A stretch of DNA of 64,000 nucleotides from Streptomonospora nanhaiensis (GCF_013410565.1 NZ_JACCFO010000001.1:2976001-3040000), one strand, 5' to 3'; counted from the first letter of the stretch, positions 41,500 to 50,668 are shown. Numbers and translations: made by a program. The notes: generated from the letters alone by a model not told the origin.

Positions 41500-42547
41500 G
41501 AAGACAGTATGTCCGTTTAGTCCGCAGTGAGCAATTGACCGAGAATGGCGGAAAAAGCGCGGGTTTTATTTTCCGATGTTTACGAAATACTTGGCGTGTC
41601 CGTTGCACGCCACTATCTCCGCTGGTGACGGCTTTGCCGCAGGCATTCCGGACATAGCACAGGGCACCACCCCGACACGCGGCACGCCGCACCGCCGCAC
41701 ACCCCGGATGCGGACACGCCGCCGCCACCGCGGAGGACACGCAAAACCCTCTGGGGAGCGATCGCGGACGCGTGTTGCCCTGTTACGGCCATGACGAAAT
41801 TCCCGGCCGCCGCCAGGCGCCGGGAACGGCACAGGGATTGCGAGAGGGAAGGGGGCGGGCCCACCGGAGGCGACTCACCCGGCACCCGCCGCCGCACCGC
41901 AACCACAAAGGGCCACCGTGCGAACACCCCGACCATAGCCCACCGCGCCGCCCCACACAGCCAAGTCGTTCGAATGCGCCCCGCGCCGGCGGGCCCGGAC
42001 ACGCGGCACCCCCCGCTGGACGGCACGTTCGCGCCGTTCACAGGTCTCCGTGGGTGGCAGGCGCGCGCCTGGCGCAGGTAGGGGTCCGAGTACGAGCGGA
42101 AGGGTGATCCCCGGCGACTGTCGCATCGGTTGACACGCTCTTCGCCATGCGTGCAGGGGACCGTCCTGCCGCACGGCTGAACCGGCGGGCCGCCGAGGAC
42201 GGTCCTGACGTCGGCGGCTTGCCGGGTGACGGGCGGCTCGTGGACCCCGTGGATGCCCATGTGGTCGCGGAAGCGGGCCTCCCCAGCGGCACCGCGAGCC
42301 CCGGGTCGGGCCGGTGGCGCCGGCAGGGTGGGCGGCGCGGCGCCGACCTCCCGTTCGTTCCGGGCGTGCCAAGGTGTGGCCGAGGCACTGGTGGGCGCCG
42401 TAGTTGACGGCCGTGTGGCCGCGGGGGTGCGGTCGGTGTCGGCGCGGTTCCCCCGAAGCCAGGCGAGCTTGACGTCGGCGGGTTTGCACATGCCGTAGCG
42501 GCATGTGGTCCAGTGAACGGTGAGCACGACGCTGAGAGGTTTCCTTC
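41500..42547. other. Gene-poor, partly AT-rich stretch with no intact gene
   Basis: About 1 kb upstream of the chaplin-like array. Open frames here switch phase and have no coherent family signature. On the minus strand near 42150-42300 fragments such as ADVRTVLGGPP resemble the C-terminus of NmrA-type oxidoreductases, which are often divergent from MerR regulators, but no continuous gene can be drawn. I regard it as decayed accessory DNA. Confidence 0.5.
42010..42061. repeat. Imperfect copy of the tRNA-Tyr 3' flank (partner at 42906-42961)
   Basis: CCCCCGCTGGACGGCACGTTC (42010-42030) and TCCGTGGGTGGCAGG (42047-42061) recur at 42906-42926 and 42947-42961, where they form the tRNA-Tyr terminator and 3' end. 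The ~20 bp in between differ. The spacing is about 896-900 bp. The pattern fits an old integration/excision scar at the tRNA gene. The copy carries no tRNA-like structure of its own. Confidence 0.75.
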
Positions 42548-42759
42548 ATGCACCTGCCTGCGATTCCCCGCTGGGTCAAGATCGGCGACGCTGCCGCATT
42601 CACCGGGACCACTCCCCGAGCCATCCGCCACTACCACGCCATCGGGCTGCTCGCCGAACCGCGGCGGGGCGCCGACAACCGCCGCCGCTACGGACCCACT
42701 TCCTCGCCTGGCTCGCCCGAGCCCGCGAGGACGGCCAGACGGGCAGGCGCGCGTGCGGA
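42548..42759 (+). pseudogene. Broken MerR-family regulator (N-terminal DNA-binding part only)
   Basis: ATG 42548, with GAGAGG upstream, opens into WVKIGDAAAFTGTTPRAIRH and YHAIGLLAEPRRG...NRRRYG, a clear MerR winged-helix start. At about 42694 the frame is lost. A different phase continues with HFLAWLARAREDGQTG before similarity ends. The effector half is missing. It lies inside the interval bounded by the tRNA-Tyr flank duplication, consistent with decay of an inserted element. Confidence 0.75.
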
Positions 42760-42901
42760 GGACGGCGGCCGCGGCGCCGAGACCCCCTTCGCGTGTCCGG
42801 GCCGACCTGGGACGACACGCGCGAGAGCATTCCGCGAATATTCCGCGACCACCCGCGTGGAGTTGCTTTCCGTGGCATGTGGCTGCACGACGAGGAAAGC
42901 G

Positions 42902-42945
42902 AAAACCCCCGCTGGACGGCACGTTCCTGCTGTTCAACGGGGGTT
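42902..42945 (-). terminator. tRNA-Tyr intrinsic terminator
   Basis: AAAACCCCCG (42902-42911) pairs with CGGGGGTTTT (about 42936-42945 as read on the plus strand), giving a hairpin with a T-run on either strand, just 3' of the tRNA-Tyr gene. It is one of the few canonical U-tract terminators here. Confidence 0.8.
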
Positions 42946-42954
42946 TTCCGTGGG

Positions 42955-43036
42955 TGGCAGGTGCAGGGTTCGAACCTGCGTAGGCTGAGCCGGCGGTTTT
43001 ACAGACCGCTCCCTTTGGCCACTCGGGCAACCTGCC
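42955..43036 (-). tRNA. tRNA-Tyr (GTA)
   Basis: An 82-nt class II tRNA with a long variable arm: acceptor GGCAGGT/ACCTGCC, anticodon loop CTGTAAA (anticodon GTA), T-arm GCAGGTTCGAACCCTGC, discriminator A; no encoded CCA. A -10-like TATCCT at 43073-43078 (minus) lies about 37 bp upstream. The tRNA-Tyr next to yajQ is, in S. coelicolor, the attachment site used by SLP1, so it is a plausible island boundary. Confidence 0.95.
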
Positions 43037-43072
43037 TGGAGTGCGGCGACTGTTCGTCGCGGCGCACCAGTG

Positions 43073-43078
43073 AGGATA
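43073..43078 (-). promoter_or_regulatory. Putative -10 box of the tRNA-Tyr promoter
   Basis: Minus-strand TATCCT; transcription would begin near 43,066, 30 nt before the mature tRNA. The -35 position (TTCGTG, 18-nt spacer) matches poorly. The gap to yajQ (43037-43283) shows nothing else. Confidence 0.4.
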
Positions 43079-43283
43079 GCGGACAAGCGGTGCGGACACG
43101 AAATCGGTTTGGCGCGGCGGGGCGCGGGGGCGGGTCGCGGGCCCGCGCGTGGTGAAGCGGGCACGGCTAAGCTCGGGGGCTGTCGCGACCAGGGCCGCCG
43201 GAGGGCGGCGGGTCGTGCTCCCAGGCAAGCTCGGGCCGCAAACGGCGCGGCCCGTGGATCCAAATCTGAAGGTGTGAGCGCAC

Positions 43284-43781
43284 GTGGCCGCTGAATCCAG
43301 TTTCGACGTCGTCTCCAAGCTCGACCGGCAAGAGGTCGACAACGCGCTGAACCAGGCCGCCAAGGAGCTCTCCCAGCGCTTCGACTTCAAGGGCACCGGT
43401 GCCGCCATCGCCTGGCAGGGCGAGAACGGCGTGGAGATCCGCGCCAACGCCGAGGAGCGCGTGAAGGCCGCCCTGGACGTCTTCAAGGAGAAGCTGGTCA
43501 AGCGCGGCGTCTCGCTGAAGGTCCTCGACACCGACGAGGAGCCGAAGGTGTCGGGCAAGGAGTACCGGCTGCAGATCTCGCTGAAGGAGGGGATCTCCAC
43601 CGAGGACGGCAAGAAGATCTCCAAGATCATCCGCGACGAGGGCCCCAAGGGCGTCAAGGCGCAGATCCAGGGCGACGAACTGCGGGTCAGCTCCAAGAAG
43701 AAGGACGACCTCCAGGCGGTCCAGGCCCTGCTCAAGGAGAAGGACCTCGACGTCGCTCTCCAGTTCACCAACTACCGCTGA
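43284..43781 (+). CDS. yajQ: YajQ family nucleotide-binding protein
   Basis: A cytoplasmic protein of 165 residues with the duplicated ferredoxin-like fold of UPF0234/DUF520. Hallmarks are [20 protein letters not shown] at the start, [34 protein letters not shown] and the end [10 protein letters not shown]. In Xanthomonas a member binds cyclic di-GMP and acts as a transcription co-factor; in other bacteria the role is unsettled. The start is GTG 43284 with GAAGG upstream. Diverges from tRNA-Tyr. Confidence 0.95.
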   Translation: MAAESSFDVVSKLDRQEVDNALNQAAKELSQRFDFKGTGAAIAWQGENGVEIRANAEERVKAALDVFKEKLVKRGVSLKVLDTDEEPKVSGKEYRLQISLKEGISTEDGKKISKIIRDEGPKGVKAQIQGDELRVSSKKKDDLQAVQALLKEKDLDVALQFTNYR

Positions 43782-43890
43782 CCCTGCTGGGCCCCGACGG
43801 GGCCTCCGCACGGCGGCGCACCGGTACGGGCTCGCGGCCGGCCCCGGCGCCCGGCCGCCCGGTGGACCGCCGCCCGCCCGCAGGACACCC

Positions 43891-43972
43891 GCCCGGAGCC
43901 CGGTGGCCGTCCGCGCGGCGGGCGGGTGCCGGGCTCCGGGCGCCTCGCCGCCGGCCCGGGGCGGGCCGGCGG
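43891..43972. terminator. Two strong hairpins between convergent yajQ and the aldo-keto reductase
   Basis: GCCCGGAGCCCGG/CCGGGCTCCGGGC (43891-43903/43929-43941, 13 bp) and CCGCCGGCCCG/CGGGCCGGCGG (43948-43958/43962-43972, 11 bp, 3-nt loop) serve the two converging genes. Confidence 0.8.
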
Positions 43973-43983
43973 GCAGCCGCTGA

Positions 43984-45033
43984 TCAGCCGGCGAACGGCG
44001 GGCGGGCCGTCGTGCGGCGGTCGTCCACCTCCCGCCACCGGGGGCCGTAGACCGCCTCGCGCACGACCGGGGCCGCCAGGAAGTCGTGCGGGAAGCCGAG
44101 GTCGATCCGGCTGACCTCGTCGAGGCGGCGCACCTGGTCCGCGCTCAGGCCGACCTCCAGGGCGGCGATGTTGGTGCGCAGCTGCTCCTCCGTCCGGGCG
44201 CCGATCAGCGGCACCACCGTGCCCGGCCGGGTGCGCAGCCACGCGATCGCCACCTGGGCCGGGCTCCAGCCGCCCTCCTCGGCGACCGCGGCGACCTCCG
44301 CGTAGATCTCGGCCGTGCGGTCGTGGCCGCCGCCCCAGTCGAACGTGTCGAGCCGCCCCGTCTCCCCGCGCAGGTACTTGCCGGTGAGCCGCCCCTCGGC
44401 CAGCGCGCCGAACGCCACCACGCCCAGGTCCAGGGCGGCGGCCATGGGCAGCAGCTCCCGCTCGGGCGTGCGCTCCAGCAGGTTGAGCCGCAGCTGCACC
44501 CCGGCGAACGGCGTCCAGCCGCGCAGCCGCGCCAGTGTGTCGGCCTGGGCGATCTCCCACGCCGGCCAGTCCGAGACCGCGACGTAGAGCACCTTGCCGG
44601 CGCGGACCTGGTCGTCCAGCGCGCGCATGGTCTCCTCGACGGGGGTGAGCACGTCGCGGGCGTGCACGTAGAGGATGTCGACGTGGTCGGTGTCCAGCCG
44701 GCGCAGGCTGCCCTCCAGCGAGGTCACCAGGTTCTTGCGGTGGCTGCCGCCCGCGTTGAGGTCGGTGGCCGAGGAGCTGCACGTGTACTTGGTGGCCACC
44801 ACGAACGCGTCGCGGCGGCCCTTGAGCAGCCGGCCGAGGATCCGCTCGGAGCTGCCGTCGGTGTACTGGTCGGCGGTGTCGACGAAGGTGCCCCCGGCCT
44901 CGGCGAACGTCTCGAACAGCCGGGCGGACTCGGCCTCGGAGGCCCCCCACCCCCAGTCCTCGCCGAACGTCATCGCGCCCAGCGCCAGCTCGGAGACGCG
45001 CAGGCCGGTGCGGCCGAACAGGGTGTATCGCAT
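43984..45033 (-). CDS. Aldo/keto reductase
   Basis: A cytoplasmic NAD(P)H-dependent oxidoreductase of 349 residues with the (beta/alpha)8 AKR fold. Seen are MRYTLFGRTGLRVSELALGA, the catalytic Asp/Tyr segment DTADQYTDGSSE, the lysine in VVATKYTCSS, the His-containing LYVHARD and the cofactor loop GARTEEQLRTN. ATG 45031-45033 is chosen over a longer frame that runs into the LysR gene. It is divergent from that LysR regulator (196-bp gap), which probably controls it. Substrate unknown. Confidence 0.9.
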   Translation of the reverse strand: MRYTLFGRTGLRVSELALGAMTFGEDWGWGASEAESARLFETFAEAGGTFVDTADQYTDGSSERILGRLLKGRRDAFVVATKYTCSSSATDLNAGGSHRKNLVTSLEGSLRRLDTDHVDILYVHARDVLTPVEETMRALDDQVRAGKVLYVAVSDWPAWEIAQADTLARLRGWTPFAGVQLRLNLLERTPERELLPMAAALDLGVVAFGALAEGRLTGKYLRGETGRLDTFDWGGGHDRTAEIYAEVAAVAEEGGWSPAQVAIAWLRTRPGTVVPLIGARTEEQLRTNIAALEVGLSADQVRRLDEVSRIDLGFPHDFLAAPVVREAVYGPRWREVDDRRTTARPPFAG

Positions 45034-45229
45034 CGCGTGTGTCTCTCCATGGGTCTTCGCGTGTGCCCGGTCCCCGTCGGGGCCGGTTTCCCCACCCGAT
45101 CGCGGAAACCCCCTGCGCGTCCAAGACCCGCTCTTATAACCTGCGTGCATCAATAGGTCCGCATTGCCGGGAATAGCGGCGGTACCAGGGGTTTCGCCGC
45201 GCGCACCGGGCCGAGGGAGGCTCGCCGCC

Positions 45230-46225
45230 GTGGACGTCGACACCCGGTTGCTGCGCTACTTCGCGGCCGTGGCCGAGGAGCTGCACTTCACCCGCGCCGC
45301 CGAGCGCCTCTACGTCTCCCAGCCCGCGCTGAGCCGGCAGATCCGCCGGCTCGAACGCGACCTGCGGGTCACCCTGTTCGAGCGCACCACCCGGGGTGTG
45401 CGGCTCACCCCCGCGGGCGAGGCGCTGCTGCCGGTCGCCCGGCGGATGATCGACGACTGGGCCGCCGGGCAGCGCGCGGCGCGCACCGCCCGCGCCGCGG
45501 CGCAGCGGGTGCTGCGGCTGGGCTTCGAGGCGACCGGCGCGGCCGACCTGACCACCCGCGCGCGGATGCGCTTCCGCGAGCGCCACCCCGACGCCTCGAT
45601 CGAGCCGCACCGCTTCAACTGGGGCGGCGAGGTCGCGGCGCTGCGCGAGGGCCTGGTCGACGCCGCGCTCATCTGGCTGCCCAACGACCTGTCGGGCCTG
45701 ACCACCGAGATCGTCGCCGAGGAGCCGCGCGCGGTGGGCATGCGCGCCGACCACCCGCTGGCCGCCAAGGACGTGCTGACCATCGAGGACCTGCGCGACG
45801 AGCCGCTGCCCTGGGCGCGCAGCGCGCCGCGCGAATGGGTGGAGTGGTGGGCGGTGGTCCCGCGGCCCGACGGCTCGCGGCCGCGCTGGGGGCCCGCCAA
45901 CGACAACGCCGAGGAACTGCTGGAGAACGTGGCGGGCGGGTCGGGGGTGTGCATCGTGTCGCGCTCGATCTCGGTGTACTACCGGCGCCCCGACCTGGTG
46001 TGGCGCCCCCTGGTGGGCGTGGAGCCGCTGCGGATCGCGCTGGGCTGGACGCACGAGTGCGCCCACCCGCTGCTGCCGGCCTTCGCGGCGATCGTGCGCG
46101 AGCTGCGCGCGCCCGAGCTGGCCCACGAGGTGCCGCGCCGGCACGGCCCGCGCCCGGCCGAGGCCGGGCCCGCGGGGCCCGAGCCCTCCGGGGGCGCGCC
46201 CGGCCCCGCGCCGGCGCCGGGGTAG
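45230..46225 (+). CDS. LysR-family transcriptional regulator
   Basis: 331 residues. The N-terminal winged helix reads LLRYFAAVAEELHFTRAAER then LYVSQPALSRQIRRLERDL and VTLFERTTRGVRLTPAGEAL, canonical for LysR. The effector domain follows (about 90-295), and the last ~35 residues are a Pro/Gly tail. The start is GTG 45230 with GGGAGG 10 nt upstream. Divergent from the aldo-keto reductase, its likely target. The shared gap has GGAAACCCC (about 45104) and GGGGTTTCG (about 45188) as a spaced inverted repeat, but I cannot define a T-N11-A box with confidence. Confidence 0.93.
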   Translation: MDVDTRLLRYFAAVAEELHFTRAAERLYVSQPALSRQIRRLERDLRVTLFERTTRGVRLTPAGEALLPVARRMIDDWAAGQRAARTARAAAQRVLRLGFEATGAADLTTRARMRFRERHPDASIEPHRFNWGGEVAALREGLVDAALIWLPNDLSGLTTEIVAEEPRAVGMRADHPLAAKDVLTIEDLRDEPLPWARSAPREWVEWWAVVPRPDGSRPRWGPANDNAEELLENVAGGSGVCIVSRSISVYYRRPDLVWRPLVGVEPLRIALGWTHECAHPLLPAFAAIVRELRAPELAHEVPRRHGPRPAEAGPAGPEPSGGAPGPAPAPG

Positions 46226-46233
46226 GCGGTGGG

Positions 46234-47097
46234 TTAGGGCGCGCCCCAGGTGTCGGCGAGCCGCTGGAGGCGGCGGATGCGCTCGGCGATCGGCGGGTGC
46301 ACGGCGAAGAGCCGGTTGACCCCGCGCAGCGGGAACGGGTGGGCGATCATCAGGTGCCCGGCGGTCAGCAGGGGGCGCTCGGCCGGCAGCGGGTGGATGC
46401 GGGCGCCGACGTCGATCTTGCGCAGCGCGTTGGCCAGCCCCAGGGGGTCGCCGGTGAGCTCGGCGGCCGCGCGGTCGGCGGAGTACTCGCGCGTGCGCCC
46501 CACGCCCACCCGGATCACCCCGGCGGCCAGGGGCCCCAGCAGCAGGAACAGCAGCGCGCCCAGGACGCTGGGGACGTCCTCGTCCTCGGAGTCGCCCAGC
46601 GGCAGCAGCAGCGCCAGCGCGGTGAGCGAGGTGATGGCCGCGGCCACGGCGGCGGCCACCGAGCACACCACGGTGTCGCGGCTGCGGATGTGGGCCAGCT
46701 CGTGGGCGATGACGCCGCGCAGCTCGCGCTCGTTGAGCAGGCTCAGCAGCCCGGTGGTGCAGCAGACGGCGGCGCGGCGCGGACCGCGCCCGGTGGCGAA
46801 GGCGTTGGGGGCGCGCGTGGGCGAGAGGTAGAGCCGCGGCATGGGCTGGCGGGCCTGGGTGGCCAGGTCGCGGACGATCCGGTACAGCTCGGGCCGCTCG
46901 ATCTCGCTGACCGGGCGCGCCCGCATGGCCCGCAGGGCCATGGTGTCGCCGAAGAAGTAGACGACCGCGTTCAGCCCGACCACGGCGACGATGCCGATCT
47001 GCAGGCCCTGGGCCCCGCCGCAGATCCAGCTCGCCGCGATGACGAACGCGGATACGCCGACCAGCAGAGCGGCTGCGCGGATCGTGTTGAGCTGCAC
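46234..47097 (-). CDS. htpX: M48-family membrane zinc metalloprotease, HtpX-like
   Basis: 287 residues. Two N-terminal membrane helices (about 7-25 and 32-50) are followed by the protease domain: zinc motif HELAH at 132-136, third ligand Glu204 in REYSADRAAAEL, and two further hydrophobic segments (about 143-166 and 178-197). In E. coli HtpX degrades damaged membrane proteins with FtsH. The C-terminus AVHPPIAERIRRLQRLA is typical. GTG start. It converges with the LysR gene, with only 8 bp between stops. Confidence 0.9.
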   Translation of the reverse strand: MQLNTIRAAALLVGVSAFVIAASWICGGAQGLQIGIVAVVGLNAVVYFFGDTMALRAMRARPVSEIERPELYRIVRDLATQARQPMPRLYLSPTRAPNAFATGRGPRRAAVCCTTGLLSLLNERELRGVIAHELAHIRSRDTVVCSVAAAVAAAITSLTALALLLPLGDSEDEDVPSVLGALLFLLLGPLAAGVIRVGVGRTREYSADRAAAELTGDPLGLANALRKIDVGARIHPLPAERPLLTAGHLMIAHPFPLRGVNRLFAVHPPIAERIRRLQRLADTWGAP

Positions 47098-47289
47098 GAC
47101 GGCTCACGGCCTCCCTCCGGTCGGCGGCCCCCTCCAGGCCGCTCCTGGGAGGCAAACGCGCGAGCGCACGTCAAGCGTTCCCGCATCGGCCGGGTGACCA
47201 GCCCCTCATCGGTGTTCCGGTTGGGTCACGCCCGCGCGCCCCGATGCCCGCAACCGCCCAACCGCAGGTTAAGCGGGACGTTTCACGTC

Positions 47290-47301
47290 TCACACGTGTG
47301 A
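47290..47301. promoter_or_regulatory. 12-bp palindrome upstream of korA and htpX
   Basis: TCACACGTGTGA, a perfect palindrome, lies 40 bp upstream of a plus-strand TATAGT (47341-47346) that could be the korA -10 box. Placement near -45 or further suggests an operator or activator site. The 663-bp gap 47098-47760 between divergent htpX and korA otherwise shows nothing I can support. Confidence 0.45.
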
Positions 47302-47760
47302 TATCCCCCACTCGCCTCGGTAGCGGCGACAACGACCACCTATAGTGCGAGAGTGGCCGCTTACCCTTCGACGACCGTCGTACCAGGCGCAGCGCTGACC
47401 GGTCGACGGCACGTGGACCTCGTGCGCATCGCACGCGAGCCCTGTTGTCCCTAGACACGCGGCTCCCCGGCGGCACCACCCGCCGCCGGCCACCGCGGCG
47501 TCCGGCGCGGTCCAGCGGTCGAGCCCGCTCGGTCCCGTCCGGATGACACCGGGGTCCCCGTCCCGCAGGATCGGCGCCCGCCAGGCGTGCGTGAGCGCGC
47601 GACGGCGTTCCTCGGCCGCCGGAGCCAGGCCAGGTCCCCGCTCGAACAAGTCCGTCCGGCCACCCCCGGCCCAGCCGGTGCACGAACGTGGTGGTGAGGA
47701 CTCTGCCAACCTGAGCCGCCGACCCCATTCGGCGGCGTGCCGAGGAGGTCGGCGATCCCC

Positions 47761-49611
47761 GTGACCAAGCAGGTCAAGCAACTCGATCGCGTCATCATCC
47801 GATTCGCAGGCGACTCCGGCGACGGCATGCAGTTGACCGGCGACCGGTTCACCCAGGAGACCGCGTCGTTCGGCAACGACCTGTCGACCCTGCCCAACTT
47901 CCCCGCCGAGATCCGCGCACCGGCCGGCACCCTGCCCGGGGTGTCGAGCTTCCAGCTCCACTTCGCCGACCACGACATCATGACCCCGGGCGACGCGCCC
48001 AACGTCCTGGTCGCGATGAACCCCGCCGCGCTCAAGGCCAACGTCGACGACCTCCCGCGCGGCGCCACGATCATCGTCAACACCGACGAGTTCACCAAGC
48101 GCGCCCTGGCCAAGGTCGGCTACGACTCCGACCCGCTGAGCGACGGCTCGCTGGCGGAGTACAAGGTCAGCCAGGTGCCGCTCACCTCCATGACGGTGCG
48201 GGCGCTGGCCGACTTCGACATCTCCAAGAAGGACGCCCAGCGCGCGAAGAACATGTTCGCCCTGGGCCTGCTGTCGTGGATGTACAACCGCCCCACCGAG
48301 GGCACGCTGGGCTTTTTGAAGTCCAAGTTCGCCGGCAAGCCCGAGATCCTGGCGGCCAACCTGGCGGCGTTCCAGGCGGGCTGGAACTTCGGCGAGACCA
48401 CCGAGGACTTCGCAGTCTCCTACGAGGTCAAGCCGGCCCAGCTGCCCCCGGGCACCTACCGCAACATCACCGGCAACCTCGCGATCTCCTACGGCCTGAT
48501 CGCGGGCTCGCGGCTGTCGGGCCTGCCGCTGTTCCTGGGCTCCTACCCGATCACCCCGGCCTCCGACATCCTGCACGAGCTGTCCAAGCACAAGCGGCTG
48601 GGCGTGCGCACCTTCCAGGCCGAGGACGAGATCGCCGGGGTGGGCGCCGCGCTGGGCGCGGCCTTCGGCGGCTCGCTGGGGGTCACCACCACCTCGGGCC
48701 CGGGCATGGTGCTCAAGGCCGAGACCCTGGGCCTGGCGGTCATGACCGAGCTTCCGCTGCTGGTCGTCGACGTCCAGCGGGCCGGGCCCAGCACGGGCAT
48801 GCCGACCAAGACCGAGCAGGCCGACCTGCTGATGGCGATGTTCGGGCGCAACGGGGAGTCGCCGGTGCCGGTCCTGGCGCCGCGCTCGCCCTCGGACTGC
48901 TTCGACATCGCGATCGAGGCCACCCGGATCGCCGTGAAGTACCGCACGCCGGTCATCGTGCTCTCCGACGGCTACCTGGCCAACGGCTCCGAGCCCTGGC
49001 GGATCCCCGACGTGGCCGAGCTGCCCGACCTGTCGGTGCCCTTCACCACCGAGCCCAACGGCGACGACGGCGAGTTCCTCCCCTACCGGCGCGATCCCGA
49101 GACCCTGGCGCGGCCCTGGGCGGTGCCGGGCACGCCGGGCCTGGAGCACCGCATCGGCGGCATCGAGAAGAGCGACGGCTCGGGCAACATCTCCTACAGC
49201 CCGGCCAACCACGACCTGATGGTGCGCACGCGCCAGGCCAAGATCGACGGGATCGCCCGCGACATCCCCGAACTCGAGGTCGACGACCCCACCGGCGACG
49301 CCCGGGTGCTGGTGCTGGGCTGGGGCGGCACCTACGGCTCCATCGCCGCCGGGGTGCGGCGGGTGCGCCGCGCCGGCGGCACGGTCGCCCAGGCGCACCT
49401 GCGCCACCTCAACCCCTTCCCGGCCAACCTGGGCGAGGTGCTGCGGTCCTACGACCGCGTGCTCGTGCCCGAGATCAACCTCGGCCAGCTCGCGCTGCTG
49501 CTGCGCGGCAGGTTCCTGGTCGACGTCATCAGCTACACCAAGGTCCGCGGCCTGCCCTTCAAGGCCGAAGAGCTGGCAGGCGTGGTGCAGGAGGTCATCG
49601 ACCGTGTCTGA
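47761..49611 (+). CDS. korA: 2-oxoacid (2-oxoglutarate) ferredoxin oxidoreductase, alpha subunit
   Basis: With KorB this oxidises 2-oxoglutarate to succinyl-CoA using ferredoxin, a CO2-releasing alternative to 2-oxoglutarate dehydrogenase. The 616-residue subunit is a gamma-alpha fusion: the gamma domain starts RVIIRFAGDSGDGMQLTGDR; the alpha domain begins near residue 240 with ISYGLIAGSRLSGLPLFLGS and YPITPASDILHELSKHK, and contains TTTSGPGMVLKAETLGLAVM. GTG 47761 is chosen from homologous N-termini (GAGGAGG lies 12 nt upstream). It overlaps korB by 8 nt. Same arrangement as M. tuberculosis KorAB. Confidence 0.94.
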   Translation: MTKQVKQLDRVIIRFAGDSGDGMQLTGDRFTQETASFGNDLSTLPNFPAEIRAPAGTLPGVSSFQLHFADHDIMTPGDAPNVLVAMNPAALKANVDDLPRGATIIVNTDEFTKRALAKVGYDSDPLSDGSLAEYKVSQVPLTSMTVRALADFDISKKDAQRAKNMFALGLLSWMYNRPTEGTLGFLKSKFAGKPEILAANLAAFQAGWNFGETTEDFAVSYEVKPAQLPPGTYRNITGNLAISYGLIAGSRLSGLPLFLGSYPITPASDILHELSKHKRLGVRTFQAEDEIAGVGAALGAAFGGSLGVTTTSGPGMVLKAETLGLAVMTELPLLVVDVQRAGPSTGMPTKTEQADLLMAMFGRNGESPVPVLAPRSPSDCFDIAIEATRIAVKYRTPVIVLSDGYLANGSEPWRIPDVAELPDLSVPFTTEPNGDDGEFLPYRRDPETLARPWAVPGTPGLEHRIGGIEKSDGSGNISYSPANHDLMVRTRQAKIDGIARDIPELEVDDPTGDARVLVLGWGGTYGSIAAGVRRVRRAGGTVAQAHLRHLNPFPANLGEVLRSYDRVLVPEINLGQLALLLRGRFLVDVISYTKVRGLPFKAEELAGVVQEVIDRV

Positions 49612-50668
49612 CAACAACGGCCGCGAGGGCGGCGGGTTCAAAGGCCTGCGGCTGGTCCCGCGCGCCGAGGCGTCCTACAAGATGAAGGACTTCAAGTCCG
49701 ACCAGGAGGTCCGCTGGTGCCCGGGATGCGGCGACTACGCCATCCTGGCCGCCTTCCAGGGCTTCCTGCCGGAGCTGGGGGTGCCGCGCGAGAACATCGT
49801 GATCGTGTCGGGCATCGGCTGCTCGTCGCGGTTCCCCTACTACCTCAGCACCTACGGCATGCACTCGATCCACGGGCGCGCGCCGGCTATCGCCACGGGC
49901 CTGGCGGCCAGCCGCCCGGACCTGTCGGTGTGGGTGATCACGGGTGACGGCGACGGCCTGTCCATCGGCGGCAACCACCTCATCCACGCGCTGCGCCGCA
50001 ACGTCAACATCAACGTGCTGCTGTTCAACAACCGCATCTACGGGCTCACCAAGGGCCAGTACTCGCCGACCTCCGAGGCCGGCAAGATCACCAAGTCCTC
50101 GCCGATGGGCTCGCTGGACACCCCGTTCAACCCGGTGTCGCTGGCGCTGGGCGCCGAGGCGGGGTTCGTGGCGCGCACGATCGACTCCGACCGCCAGCAC
50201 CTGACCGGCGTGCTGCGGGCGGCGGCCGACCACGAGGGCGCCTCGTTCGTGGAGATCTACCAGAACTGCCCGATCTTCAACGACGACGCGTTCGAGCCGC
50301 TGAAGGACCCCGCCGAGCGCGACATGCGGCTGCTGCGCATGGAGCACGGCGAGCCGCTGCGCATCGGCGCCGACCGGGGCGTGGTCATGGGCGACTACGG
50401 CGAGCTGAAGGTGGCCGACATCGCCGAGGTGGGCGAGGACGCGCTGGTGCGCCACGACGCCCACCGGGCCGACCCCGGGTACGCGTTCGCCCTGTCCCGC
50501 ATGGACTACCCGGCGTTCGAGCACGTGCCGGTCGGCGTGTTCCGCGACATCTCCCGGCCCACCTACGACGAGCTGATGGCGGAGCAGCTCGGCGGGGCCG
50601 AGGCGCGGAGCGGCCAGGAGGAGCTGGCGTCGCTGCTGGCCGGCGGCGACACCTGGACGGTGCGCTGA
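49604..50668 (+). CDS. korB: 2-oxoacid (2-oxoglutarate) ferredoxin oxidoreductase, beta subunit
   Basis: The thiamine-diphosphate and iron-sulfur subunit, 354 residues. RWCPGCGDYAIL carries Cys39 and Cys42, with Cys73 in GIGCSSRFPYY as a further cluster ligand. The TPP motif is TGDGDGLSIGGNHLIHALRR (from residue 113), followed by LLFNNRIYGLTKGQYSPTS. No ferredoxin domain is fused. The start overlaps korA by 8 nt, so the subunits are made in equal amounts. A strong hairpin follows. The last 30 residues are a variable tail. Confidence 0.94.
   Translation: MSDNNGREGGGFKGLRLVPRAEASYKMKDFKSDQEVRWCPGCGDYAILAAFQGFLPELGVPRENIVIVSGIGCSSRFPYYLSTYGMHSIHGRAPAIATGLAASRPDLSVWVITGDGDGLSIGGNHLIHALRRNVNINVLLFNNRIYGLTKGQYSPTSEAGKITKSSPMGSLDTPFNPVSLALGAEAGFVARTIDSDRQHLTGVLRAAADHEGASFVEIYQNCPIFNDDAFEPLKDPAERDMRLLRMEHGEPLRIGADRGVVMGDYGELKVADIAEVGEDALVRHDAHRADPGYAFALSRMDYPAFEHVPVGVFRDISRPTYDELMAEQLGGAEARSGQEELASLLAGGDTWTVR

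Noticed and set aside
43160-43900. Minus-strand frame opposite yajQ
   Set aside because: Mirror frame; the plus-strand gene has all YajQ motifs and a ribosome site.
45134-47155. A 673-residue minus frame spanning LysR and into the aldo-keto start
   Set aside because: It covers the LysR gene antisense and is in the wrong frame relative to HtpX; no motif supports it.
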